This document shows, piece after piece, positions 41,120 through 48,421 of a DNA stretch of 48,421 bases. Source of the DNA: an uncultured Candidatus Saccharibacteria bacterium (GTDB lineage Bacteria; Patescibacteriota; Saccharimonadia; Saccharimonadales; Saccharimonadaceae); assembly GCA_948648655.1 (NCBI GenBank), contig CAPKVJ010000010.1, forward strand, positions 1 through 48,421, in the 5' to 3' direction. Position 1 is the stretch's first letter. The number at the start of each line of letters is the position of its first letter. A program made the position numbers and the translations under genes. Under the pieces are notes generated by a model, which was not told the origin of the DNA, made no database searches, and saw nothing but the letters and a program-made list of their open reading frames with translations.

Positions 41120-42865
41120 TTACAATGATACGACAATGCTGCGAACTTGCTTCTTCGTCAGTGGTGTGCCAGATGATGTGATTTTGTATAGCACTCCTCC
41201 ATTTACCCAAGCGGCATCAGAATTAGTATTGGCGATATAAATCGTAATTCCCTGCTCGTGAGTGGTGGTGTAGTTTTCTTGCCAGGTTGGTTCGACATAA
41301 TTTCGGAGTAGGGCTGAACTATCCCATGATGATTTTTCTTCGATGAGAGTAAAAGATGAATTTTCTGGACCGTTGAAACGCATTGTGATTTTGCCATCTT
41401 CGGAGTTAATGTCGCCAAGTGAATAATCGCGTGGTACGTATGAAGGATAGGAAGCTTCGATACCGGTCTGCATGGCGGCCACACGGATTGAGATGTCGGG
41501 CATATTACTAGTAATTAGTCCGATGACTCCGGCGACAACGATTATTGCACAGATTGCGGCAAAGGCAAAACGTTTACCGGTACTTTTGCGTTTTGTGCGT
41601 AGGATGGGGTTTGCGGATTTTTTGTCGGAGGATTCCATAGTGGCAACAGAATGCATGGCAGCTTGTAATGCTTGTTCTCGCTGACTAATGGTTGGAGTCG
41701 ATTTTCGGGGCATAGATGTGCGCATAGCCATACTCCGATTCATCGCGGGCATTTGAGCGTGAGTGGTACTCATTGATTGTCGATGCATTTTGGGGGTGCG
41801 AGTAGCGGCTTTATTATTGGCCTGAATAACTTTGGCGGAAGATTTGGTGACTTTGGCGGCTGCGCGATGGGCTTTTGATGATAGGGCGACTTTGGTATTT
41901 GCGGAAGAGCTTTTGGCGGTATTTTGAAGAGCACTAGACTTCATAGCGATACCGATGAATTTGTCGATCGTGTTACTTAATTCACGCATCTCTGGCGTAG
42001 ATTGTTGGGATTTGATATTGTCGGCGAAAGCTTTGAGCGAAGAGATTTGCTCCGACACTTCGGACGGTTCGGTAGCGTTACGAATTGATGCGATTGCATC
42101 TGACGCAGCGCGCGCGATCGCATCAACGGAATTGTCGGTAGTGGAAGATGGAATAGAATTATCTTGCTCAAGCGCGTAGCTATTGTAGCCATTGCCGTAT
42201 TCTTTGACGGACGCACCAAGACTGGCGGCTGCATAGTCAGCAGCGATATTCATAGCAAGGGTAGTGTCAATTTTGTCGGAGTCGGATGACGCTTCGGCTA
42301 CAGCTTCTTTTGCTGGTTCGGCGATATTTGCGACGGTATCTTCTTGCACATCAGAATCGGCGGCCATTGGTGTCTTATCTATTGCGACATCTTCGGTCGT
42401 TGGCATAGATTGCGCTTGCCTCTGCTGTAATGCGTCAGTGGACTCTGATCGATTGGATGATTCTTTGGCAGTAGGTGCTACTTCTGGATCTGGGTTTTTT
42501 GGTGTCACAGTGATAACTTCGTTAGGCGAGCCTTGACCAAGTTCAACGATATTTGGCGTGAGTGTAACTGGTCTTGGAGAGGCCTTTTCTGTATCTGTGC
42601 ATTCTTTTTTGTCATTTTCGAGATTTTTCCCTGCGCGCGCAGCCTCTAATGCGGCGGCACTAACGCGCAGATTAACTAGGCGTGACGGCCTAGCTGGAAC
42701 TTGTGGTTGTGATGTAGCTGTAGCGCGACTAGCTGTACGAGCGGCCTCTTCAATAGCGATATTTGATGGGCGTTTGACATAGCGACGATTCAAAGTAGTC
42801 GACGCTTGAGTTAGCCTATGAGTAGCAGAACTTGACTGACCAGACTCAATCTGAATTTTACTCAT
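41120..42865 (-). CDS. Single-pass protein with long disordered cytoplasmic part and DUF4367-like ectodomain
   Basis: A 581-residue protein in three parts. Residues 1-425 are low complexity, rich in Ala, Ser, Thr and Lys, probably disordered and cytoplasmic. A membrane helix follows at about 430-453 (FAFAAICAIIVVAGVIGLI). The C-terminal 125 residues outside the membrane look like a DUF4367 domain (YPSYVPRDYSLGDI, TITIYIAN-like strand, AAWVNGGVLYKITSSGTPLTKKQVRSIVVSL). In many bacteria this domain sits in anti-sigma-like or surface sensors. GGAG stands ahead of the ATG. The gene is divergent from the PEGA gene at 42980; the interval contains two TATAAT boxes (ATTATA at 42910-42915 for this strand). 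Confidence 0.72.
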   Translation of the reverse strand: MSKIQIESGQSSSATHRLTQASTTLNRRYVKRPSNIAIEEAARTASRATATSQPQVPARPSRLVNLRVSAAALEAARAGKNLENDKKECTDTEKASPRPVTLTPNIVELGQGSPNEVITVTPKNPDPEVAPTAKESSNRSESTDALQQRQAQSMPTTEDVAIDKTPMAADSDVQEDTVANIAEPAKEAVAEASSDSDKIDTTLAMNIAADYAAASLGASVKEYGNGYNSYALEQDNSIPSSTTDNSVDAIARAASDAIASIRNATEPSEVSEQISSLKAFADNIKSQQSTPEMRELSNTIDKFIGIAMKSSALQNTAKSSSANTKVALSSKAHRAAAKVTKSSAKVIQANNKAATRTPKMHRQSMSTTHAQMPAMNRSMAMRTSMPRKSTPTISQREQALQAAMHSVATMESSDKKSANPILRTKRKSTGKRFAFAAICAIIVVAGVIGLITSNMPDISIRVAAMQTGIEASYPSYVPRDYSLGDINSEDGKITMRFNGPENSSFTLIEEKSSWDSSALLRNYVEPTWQENYTTTHEQGITIYIANTNSDAAWVNGGVLYKITSSGTPLTKKQVRSIVVSL

Positions 42866-42979
42866 TAGATAACTCCTATAACTCCTAGTAAAAACTTTTG
42901 CTTATGTCTATTATAACGTCAAGCGTAATAAAAAAGCAAGAGCAAAATTGCGCTTTAGTATGGTATAATATAGTGGATT

Positions 42980-44512
42980 ATGGATTTTGAAGAGAGAGAG
43001 AAGCAGAAAAAGCGACATTTGATTAGAGTAGCTATTGCCGAAGCGGGGATGGTGTTTTCGGTAATAGTAATAGTAACTGTGGCGATTTTGGTTGCGATGG
43101 GGTTTTTTGTGAGTAGCGAAGGCAATATTGAGCAGTCGGGATTGGCACAGATTCATTCCATGCCTACCGGTGGTTCGGTAGAGCTTGACGGAGCTACGCT
43201 TTTTGCACGGACTAATTTGAGCCGCACATTATCAGCGGGAGAGCACCAGATTAAAATTTCGCGCGATGGCTATGATAGTTGGGAGAAGACGATCAAAATG
43301 TATTCGGGGCTTTTGGTTCGGTTATATTATCCGCGCCTGTTTTTGCAGAATCGTACAGCGGAGGAAGTCAAGCAACTAGGGGCAAGTTTGGCTTTTTATT
43401 CGGTCTCTGATGGCAGAACAAGTATATTATATGCTAATGAAGGCAGTGCGGAATGGGAGTTGATGAATATACGAGGCGATGAAATACGTTTGGCGAAATT
43501 GGATCTAGGTACAGTCTTGTTGGGTAGTAACGAGACAGAAAAAAAGTTTGATGGGAAGATAGAAGTTGTTGAGTGGAGTAATGATGATAACTACGTTTTA
43601 ATAAGATCGACTGTGTCACAAAAAACAGAGTGGATTTTGGTAAATCTTAAGGATGTGGCGAAGAGTTTGAATTTGACGAAGACTTTTGGGCTGAATTTTG
43701 AGCGGGTAGAGATGATTGATGGGGCTGCGTCGCAACTATTTGCACTCGAGAATCATCATTTGCGTAAAATTAATACGACCGATCAAGCGATTTCTAGGGT
43801 TCTGTTAGATAATATTTTGAGTTTTGATAATTGTGCGGCTAATGTTATATATGTAGCGGCTCAGACGCAGGATGATAAAACAGTGAAGAGGATTGGCGTT
43901 TATCGCGACGACGAAAAAGGTGGTACAGTTTTGCGAGAAGTTGAAGAATCGGAGAAGGTACAGGTTGCACTTACGAAATATTATGACGAAGATTATATGA
44001 TTTATGTGGTAGGAGACAAAACGACGGTTTTGTATGGTAGTGTGCCGAGCTATCATGAGGGGGAAAATAACGATGCTGTAGCGAATTTACAGATTTTGGT
44101 GGAAGATATGTCGTTTCAGGCTGAACCAGACAGAGTTAGTGTGAGCTCAGACGGTGAATATGTGGTAGCACAAAAAGAGGATCGCTTTATGACTATAGAT
44201 TTAGATATGGGCGACTTGTATGAATATGATGCTGGTGCGTCGGGGGTGAAATGGTTGGCTGATGGTATGATGTACGACGTGGATGATGCTGGTCTAAAAG
44301 TTTGGGATTTTGATAATACAAATGTGAGAACTCTGGTAAGAGTTGGCGATGAGAAAGATAACAATGAGGATGATTCTAGTGAAGTAACGACTTTATCGAA
44401 ATGGCCATTAGTGAAATATCCAGTAGTGATTGCAAATAATGATAAGTGGCTTTATTATCCTGTCAAAAAAGAGGATAAAGTCACAATAATGCGTGAAAAA
44501 ATCAGAGAATAA
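42980..44512 (+). CDS. Membrane-anchored PEGA-domain protein with propeller-like ectodomain
   Basis: A 510-residue protein with a charged N-terminus (EEREKQKKRH), one membrane helix (about 22-44), and a PEGA domain at about 56-110 (SMPTGGSVELDGATLFARTNLSRTLSAGEHQIKISRDGYDSWEK). PEGA domains are common on bacterial surface proteins. The rest, residues 120-505, is strand-rich with repeats such as VEWSNDDNYVLIRS, VSVSSDGEYVVAQK and KWPLVKYPVVIANNDKWLYY, which suggests a beta-propeller-like fold. TATAAT (42964-42969) ends 10 nt before the ATG. It ends 8 bp from the convergent sortase gene. The role is unknown, but the position among sortase and DUF4367 genes suggests the envelope. Confidence 0.8.
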   Translation: MDFEEREKQKKRHLIRVAIAEAGMVFSVIVIVTVAILVAMGFFVSSEGNIEQSGLAQIHSMPTGGSVELDGATLFARTNLSRTLSAGEHQIKISRDGYDSWEKTIKMYSGLLVRLYYPRLFLQNRTAEEVKQLGASLAFYSVSDGRTSILYANEGSAEWELMNIRGDEIRLAKLDLGTVLLGSNETEKKFDGKIEVVEWSNDDNYVLIRSTVSQKTEWILVNLKDVAKSLNLTKTFGLNFERVEMIDGAASQLFALENHHLRKINTTDQAISRVLLDNILSFDNCAANVIYVAAQTQDDKTVKRIGVYRDDEKGGTVLREVEESEKVQVALTKYYDEDYMIYVVGDKTTVLYGSVPSYHEGENNDAVANLQILVEDMSFQAEPDRVSVSSDGEYVVAQKEDRFMTIDLDMGDLYEYDAGASGVKWLADGMMYDVDDAGLKVWDFDNTNVRTLVRVGDEKDNNEDDSSEVTTLSKWPLVKYPVVIANNDKWLYYPVKKEDKVTIMREKIRE

Positions 44513-44520
44513 ATTACAAT

Positions 44521-45837
44521 TTAGCTTCCGAAGATTCCCTGCCAAATCTTTTCAAAGAACGATGGTTCGTTGGCGGGCATAGTTGCATCAGTTTCTGGTG
44601 CAGGGTTGGGAGTAACGCTGGAGTCTGTGCTGTCAGTCTGTGCGTATTCTGGGCTGATTTGCTCTGCGGTGATGAGCAAGCGATAGCGTGAAGTTCCGAG
44701 CGGTGTGCAGGTGATAAGAGTGAGAATGGGCTTGTCGGTGGGGTAGATTAGGCTAGCGACGTCTGTGGGCTCGACGACATTGCGACTAGTCATTTGATAG
44801 GTGTAGCGCACGGAATCATAGTTGACGTAAATTAGGTCACCTTCTCCAAGCCGTTCTAGTCCGGAAAAGATAAATTTATAAGGGTTGTTGCTATAAATAT
44901 CACCGGCGGAGTGGCCAGAGATGACAAGGTTGCCGACTTGACCGGGCATAGCATCAGCTCCAGGTATAGAAAATTGCGCTACGCCTCGATTCATCGCTTC
45001 ATCAATACTTGCAACCGGAGCATTGAATTCTATCGGAACATCAATATTGAGTTTGGGGATGATGAGACGGGGCTCGGGTGAAACTGCTTGGGTAATACTA
45101 GGATCTACGGCTTCGATACTGGTTGCGACGGAGCCGGTGTCTGGAGAGACATAGGCCATAATGGGTGCGAATATGAGACGGTTGTATTGAAGAAACAGGC
45201 CTATGAGGATGACGATGACAACTATGCTAACGGGTATCAAACGACGTAAGTTGCGGGTGCGATGGACTTTGCCAGTGGCGACGCGCTCATTTTTCATTTT
45301 TTCGGTAGCAATATAGCTTTGGGCGGCTTTGGCATAGTAGTCGCTGTAGTAATTTTTGTAATAATCTTGCCATGCCGAGTGGTATTTTGCCCATTCGGCA
45401 TTAATGGCTTCTTGGTCGACAGCTGTATCTTTGAGCGCGCTAGCTTGCTCCTTGCTACTGGTAGTCGATGATGGATCATTTGTGGAGATATTTTGATTAT
45501 AGTAAGCCTGATTATATTGGTTGTATTGCTCGGTGGGGGGAGATTCATAAGATTGATATTGCCCAGTAGCGCTAGTGGCGTCAGGCTGATAAGTGGTATT
45601 TTGCCAATTGGTTTGGTAGGCTGCTGGCTGGTAAGGGCTATCGTATTGGGTGTTAGAATTTACAACAGAGGGATTACTTGTGTGGTCTTTTAGTAAAATG
45701 TCACGCGAATTGGCGGGTAGATTCTTGATCGTATCAACAGTTGAAGAATAAGCCGCAAGAACTTTCTTGCGGGCAATTTCGGCAGCAGTTTGACGCTGTC
45801 TGTCAGAAGGAGATAACCCACCGTAATCTGAATCCAT
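44521..45837 (-). CDS. Sortase with long Tyr/Gln-rich N-terminal tail (class D/E-like)
   Basis: Sortases are membrane transpeptidases that link or process surface proteins. The C-terminal catalytic domain has His309 in VISGHSAGD, Cys377 in LTLITCTPLG and Arg384 or Arg386 in TSRYRLLIT. The TLxTCTP motif is that of class D/E-like sortases. One membrane helix at about 199-219 separates it from an unusual cytoplasmic N-terminus of nearly 200 residues, rich in Tyr, Gln, Asn and Ser (QSYESPPTEQYNQYNQAYYNQ). A polar tail of about 40 residues ends in a hydrophobic FFEKIWQGIF. TATAAT (45851-45846) ends 8 nt before the ATG. No LPxTG-type substrate is visible in this window, so substrates lie elsewhere. 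Confidence 0.9.
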   Translation of the reverse strand: MDSDYGGLSPSDRQRQTAAEIARKKVLAAYSSTVDTIKNLPANSRDILLKDHTSNPSVVNSNTQYDSPYQPAAYQTNWQNTTYQPDATSATGQYQSYESPPTEQYNQYNQAYYNQNISTNDPSSTTSSKEQASALKDTAVDQEAINAEWAKYHSAWQDYYKNYYSDYYAKAAQSYIATEKMKNERVATGKVHRTRNLRRLIPVSIVVIVILIGLFLQYNRLIFAPIMAYVSPDTGSVATSIEAVDPSITQAVSPEPRLIIPKLNIDVPIEFNAPVASIDEAMNRGVAQFSIPGADAMPGQVGNLVISGHSAGDIYSNNPYKFIFSGLERLGEGDLIYVNYDSVRYTYQMTSRNVVEPTDVASLIYPTDKPILTLITCTPLGTSRYRLLITAEQISPEYAQTDSTDSSVTPNPAPETDATMPANEPSFFEKIWQGIFGS

Positions 45838-45913
45838 ATACGTTTATTATAACACGGAAAGTTATAGTTATTTCGGGTTTTTGTGCTATAATACAAATAG
45901 ATTAAAATTTTGT

Positions 45914-46000
45914 GGGCGAGTGGCGGAACTGGTAGACGCGCTAGACTCAAAATCTTGTTCTCGTAAGGGAGTGAGGGTTCAAGTCCCTCCTCGCCCACCA
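45914..46000 (+). tRNA. tRNA-Leu (anticodon CAA)
   Basis: An 87-nt class II tRNA: acceptor GGGCGAG/CTCGCCC, D-arm with GGTAGAC, anticodon loop CTCAAAA (anticodon CAA, reading UUG) on a stem with one mismatch (CTAGA/TCTTG), a variable arm, T-arm GAGGG-TTCAAGT-CCCTC, discriminator A and an encoded CCA. TATAAT at 45887-45892 is its likely -10 box. Confidence 0.97.
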
Positions 46001-46016
46001 CCGGATTTTAGTCTTT

Positions 46017-46053
46017 GAAAACATCCGTTTGGTTTTTACCGGGCGGATGTTTT
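46017..46053 (+). terminator. Terminator after tRNA-Leu
   Basis: ACATCCG (46021-46027) pairs with CGGATGT (46044-46050), extended by flanking A- and T-runs; the T-run follows on the plus strand. Confidence 0.8.
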
Positions 46054-46082
46054 GTTATCGCTTGTGATATAATATGGGGTAT

Positions 46083-47300
46083 ATGTTAGACGATGGATTG
46101 TCACTAAACGATATTGATACGTTTCAAAGAAAGTGTAATGCGGATAAGACTAATACGGAGTCCGAAGAAAAAATAAGACGATATGGTCTGATGGAGGCGA
46201 GTGTCAATACGGATAGGAAATCCGAATTTGAGTTTAAATTTAATGTAGAAGTGCCTGAAACTAGAATTTATAATCAGTACAATAGTTGCCAATGTAATAT
46301 ATATGCGTTTTTGCGTGTTGTGAGAGATGTCTTACGCAAGACTACGGATTTAGATGCAGATGAGTTAGAATTGTCGGCCAATTATATTGGGTTTTATGAT
46401 AAGTTAGAAAAGATAAATGTGTTATATAATGATTTGATAAAATCCACTGATTTGTCGCTTGAGAGGATTCGGTGCAAGGTGGATCAATATATTGGTAGCT
46501 TTGGCACTTTTCACTTTTGTCGAGCGATAGTAAATAAATATGGCTTGGCAACTACGGGAAGCATGAACGAACTAGGAAGAAAATATGATGATGCTTTGGT
46601 GATGGAGCTTCTGCGGGACAAAGTGAAATGCGACGCGGTTTGTTTGTTAAACATGGATTCGGAAGATGAAAGGCAGAGTAAAAAATGCGAGCTGATGTAT
46701 GAAGCGTATCGATTTTTGTCGAAGGTATATGGTGAACCGCCGAAGAGTTTTAAGCTCTGCGATGAGCAGTTAACGCCACTGCAGTTTAAGAAACGATACC
46801 TGGATGGTGCATTGGATAAATGCGTAACAGTGACTACTTTTACGAAAGAGGTGCTGCTAAATAGCCAAGCGTTTATACCTAGTATTTATGTTGATGATGA
46901 ATATATTTTGGCCTTGCCGGTGGAGCTGGTCGAAGAGGCGATTGTCAGGCAATTACGCGACGGTGTAAGTGTGTGGTTTTCTGCTGAAGAATCCACAACG
47001 CTTGATTATGAGAATGGGATTTTGGATGATAGGTTGTATAATTTTGGTGAATTGCTAAACGTAAAAGACGTTTCGAGAGATGAGAAGTTGCTTTTGGGCG
47101 TAGTAAATTATGATCATGCGATGTGTATTACAGGAGCTTTGGTTGATGGTGGTAAGGTGAGGCAATTCAAAGTGGACAATAGTTTCGGTAGGTATGGAAA
47201 ATATGATGGGAGACTGATTATGCCGGAATCGTTTTTTAGGAATTGTGTGATTACGGCGGTTGTGAACAGGAAATATTTGAGTGCAAGGGGTGAAGATTGA
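46083..47300 (+). CDS. Divergent bleomycin hydrolase/PepC-like cysteine peptidase (family C1B)
   Basis: The 405-residue product keeps the catalytic frame of family C1B aminopeptidases. NQYNSCQCNIYAFLRVVRDVL supplies the oxyanion Gln65 and Cys71 (family pattern NQ..SGRCWxFA). YDHAMCITGA supplies His345 and FKVDNSFG supplies Asn366 (family pattern VxNSWG). FHFCRAIVNKYGLATTGSMNE and LTPLQFKKRYLD also match the C1B layout. The RCW of the family is changed to QCN, and overall similarity is low. C1B peptidases are cytosolic and normally form hexameric barrels. The start is set at the ATG at 46083; an in-frame ATG at 46074 touches the TATAAT (46068-46073) and cannot be transcribed. Silent cassette 4 follows. 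Confidence 0.72.
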   Translation: MLDDGLSLNDIDTFQRKCNADKTNTESEEKIRRYGLMEASVNTDRKSEFEFKFNVEVPETRIYNQYNSCQCNIYAFLRVVRDVLRKTTDLDADELELSANYIGFYDKLEKINVLYNDLIKSTDLSLERIRCKVDQYIGSFGTFHFCRAIVNKYGLATTGSMNELGRKYDDALVMELLRDKVKCDAVCLLNMDSEDERQSKKCELMYEAYRFLSKVYGEPPKSFKLCDEQLTPLQFKKRYLDGALDKCVTVTTFTKEVLLNSQAFIPSIYVDDEYILALPVELVEEAIVRQLRDGVSVWFSAEESTTLDYENGILDDRLYNFGELLNVKDVSRDEKLLLGVVNYDHAMCITGALVDGGKVRQFKVDNSFGRYGKYDGRLIMPESFFRNCVITAVVNRKYLSARGED

Positions 47301-47344
47301 TGCTATTATCTAGCTGTACGATACAAAAAGTAAAATTCATTACT

Positions 47345-47606
47345 TTTTGTGCGCAGCGGGTACATTGGGTATTATAGATTTAGCGGACCATCAACGGCAG
47401 ACTATATACCATTAGCTTATGTTGGATTGAGCGGTGATTATTGGTCGTCGATGTTCTACTCTAATTCTAACGGCGGCGCTTACGGCTTGAGCTTCTCGGG
47501 TAGTAGCGTCAAGCCGTCATATGAAAATAATATGTATCCTATTGGCAATCTAACGTTTCTCGGCTACCCCCTCCGCTGCCTAGCTAGTTAGAGTATAGGT
47601 AGTAGG
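47345..47606 (+). pseudogene. Silent 3' cassette 4 of the lectin-like family
   Basis: The plus strand encodes LLFVRSGYIGYYRF, a variable stretch with GLSGDYWSSMFYSNSNGGAYGLSFSGSSVKPS, an extra insertion of about 18 residues, then GYPLRCLAS and a stop. The 5' motif is 47345-47359 and the common 36-bp end 47571-47606. An in-frame TAA lies just upstream in GTAAAATTC, as in cassette 3. It is the longest cassette (262 bp) because of the insertion. No promoter or ribosome binding site was found. It converges on the right-edge lectin-like gene; the stop codon of that gene starts on the last base of the AGGAT that follows the 36-bp block. Confidence 0.78.
47571..47606 (+). repeat. Conserved 36-bp cassette 3' end, copy 4
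   Basis: Identical to the blocks at 768-803, 16069-16104 and 16482-16517, followed by AGGAT (47607-47611) as in copies 1 and 3. It directly abuts the 3' end of the right-edge gene. Confidence 0.9.
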
Positions 47607-47610
47607 AGGA

Positions 47611-48420
47611 TTAGCGAGCAACGCAACGAACACTGCGACCCATATACTTGTCATTATAACCGAAACCGAAGCTAGCGGAGGCAGACCCGAATTCAAGACC
47701 TCCTGCACCGCCGGAAGACTGTGCGGTTGACGACCAATAATCGCCTCCAATTCCAAGATACTGTAGACTGTGAGAGGAGCCAGTACTATCGATGTATCCT
47801 CCGCGTATGAACGATAATGGTATAGCGGCTATGTTATAACTGTCTGACTCTATATTATAGGCAGGATTACCAAAACTACCTACATCCAGATACTTGTTCA
47901 GTAATCTAGAAAAAGTCTTTTTTGTGGTACTAGGACTATTAACTGTGTCGCTACTGCTTGGCAACTGCCATCCTTTCGAGCAAATGCTGTTTTCTGTATC
48001 TCCGCTAGTTATAGCGCCTCCAGTTCCTGTAGTAGCGGCATTCCATTGATAGTAGTTGCCTATGAGATAATGAGGGTCATATTGCTTCTTGTTATAGTCT
48101 AGGGATATATAGGTAGTTTGATTGGTATAATCCGTATTTGGTGCATTAAACACTCCTTCTTTAGCTTCGAAGGTTGGTGACCAAGTATCATCAACTTTTA
48201 CAAGGCCAACCTTCATACAAGTACTAATATCTTTTGTGGTATCACATTTTGCAGTTTTAAGTGGCGTTCCAAGTACCCATTGATTCTTACCTATGCCACT
48301 TAAGTTCCATGAATACGTGGCATAAACATTAGCGATGCCACTCGTCGTAGTGTTAACAGTATTTTGTGGTGGATATTCGCTACTACTGTTCCAATCACTC
48401 TCAATATCCGTATCGGCTGC
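47611..48420 (-). CDS. Secreted FISUMP/C-type-lectin-like protein, 3' part (5' end outside window)
   Basis: The minus-strand frame stays open to the right edge of the window, so the N-terminus is not visible; an internal Met near 48216 is not the start. The 269 visible residues begin with AADTDIESDWNSSS and show YPPQNT, IGNYYQWNAA, ICSKGWQLPSSS, IPLSFIRGGYID, IGGDYWSST and the end SVRCVAR. It is a paralogue of the left-edge gene and has the same FISUMP/lectin-like C-terminal domain. The last 70 residues align with the silent cassettes, including the FVRSG position (FIRGG) and the YWSS position. Its own 3' end is SVRCVAR, not LRCLAS, so it is not an exact recent product of the four cassettes here. 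Ser/Gly/Thr-rich, as expected for an exported protein. Confidence 0.8.
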   Translation of the reverse strand, partial: AADTDIESDWNSSSEYPPQNTVNTTTSGIANVYATYSWNLSGIGKNQWVLGTPLKTAKCDTTKDISTCMKVGLVKVDDTWSPTFEAKEGVFNAPNTDYTNQTTYISLDYNKKQYDPHYLIGNYYQWNAATTGTGGAITSGDTENSICSKGWQLPSSSDTVNSPSTTKKTFSRLLNKYLDVGSFGNPAYNIESDSYNIAAIPLSFIRGGYIDSTGSSHSLQYLGIGGDYWSSTAQSSGGAGGLEFGSASASFGFGYNDKYMGRSVRCVAR

Positions 48421-48421
48421 C

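Noticed and set aside
1..48421. Diversity-generating retroelement, integron or phage inside the window
   Set aside because: No reverse transcriptase, integrase, transposase or phage structural gene was recognised; such genes, if any, must lie elsewhere.
1..48421. CRISPR array
   Set aside because: No regularly spaced short repeats; the only repeated blocks are the four cassette borders.

Overview
The window looks like a piece of a small, gene-dense Patescibacteria (CPR) genome, most likely Saccharibacteria (TM7). The reasons are the family content (a lone VirD4/TraG-like ATPase, a sortase with a long Tyr/Gln-rich tail, DUF3048, DUF4367 and PEGA surface proteins, DprA, a shortened FtsQ-like protein), the very tight gene packing, and the use of TGA as a normal stop (for example ftsW). 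No rRNA, CRISPR array, transposase, integrase or reverse transcriptase was seen. Assignment to Saccharibacteria is inference; no database was searched.

Layout. 1-1004: 3' end of a secreted C-type-lectin-like (FISUMP-type) gene, then a promoterless 3' cassette of the same family. 1005-5223: a reduced division and wall cluster, mraY - tiny membrane ORF - ftsW - murG - ftsQ-like, without murD or murC. 5654-13839, all minus strand: a secreted five-repeat protein, the VirD4-like ATPase, a sigma region 4/HARE-HTH regulator, and topA. 13881-14629: a structured non-coding RNA locus with a near-perfect sigma-70 promoter and a tmRNA-like tag segment. 14623-18652: dprA, pth, a head-to-head pair of silent cassettes, tRNA-Val, prfA and prmC. 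18656-21357: htrA, a membrane protein and lepB. 21415-31959: accessory block with three unrecognised genes sharing promoter layout, dus, a tetR/RND-exporter pair, a decayed dehydrogenase, fic, an S51 peptidase and a VanY-like carboxypeptidase. 31963-46000: der, two tandem GT-C-like membrane proteins with a GT2, DUF3048, gltX, a DUF4367 protein, a PEGA protein, a sortase and tRNA-Leu. 46083-48421: a divergent bleomycin-hydrolase-like C1B peptidase, a fourth cassette, and a second C-type-lectin-like gene running off the right edge.

The most interesting element is the dispersed set of four silent 3' cassettes (768-987, 16069-16276, 16307-16517, 47345-47606). Each starts with a near-invariant 15-bp motif encoding FVRSG and ends with an identical 36-bp block that runs past the stop codon. 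The roughly 170-210 bp between them differ strongly and encode a variable lectin-like C-terminus. Two related genes missing their 5' parts lie at the two window edges. I interpret the cassettes as a donor library for varying a surface protein's C-terminal domain, by gene conversion or a related process.

Two expression themes stand out. At least thirteen genes, mostly housekeeping, have a TATAAT-like -10 box only 6-8 nt before the start codon and no Shine-Dalgarno, so they are probably leaderless. Four secreted or accessory genes instead share a CTATTGA[C/T]TTTTT promoter and an 80-110 nt leader with a strong Shine-Dalgarno. Cell-surface functions (wall synthesis, sortase, signal peptidase, HtrA, RND exporter, GT-C/GT2 glycosylation, VanY) dominate, which fits an epibiont that invests in its envelope.
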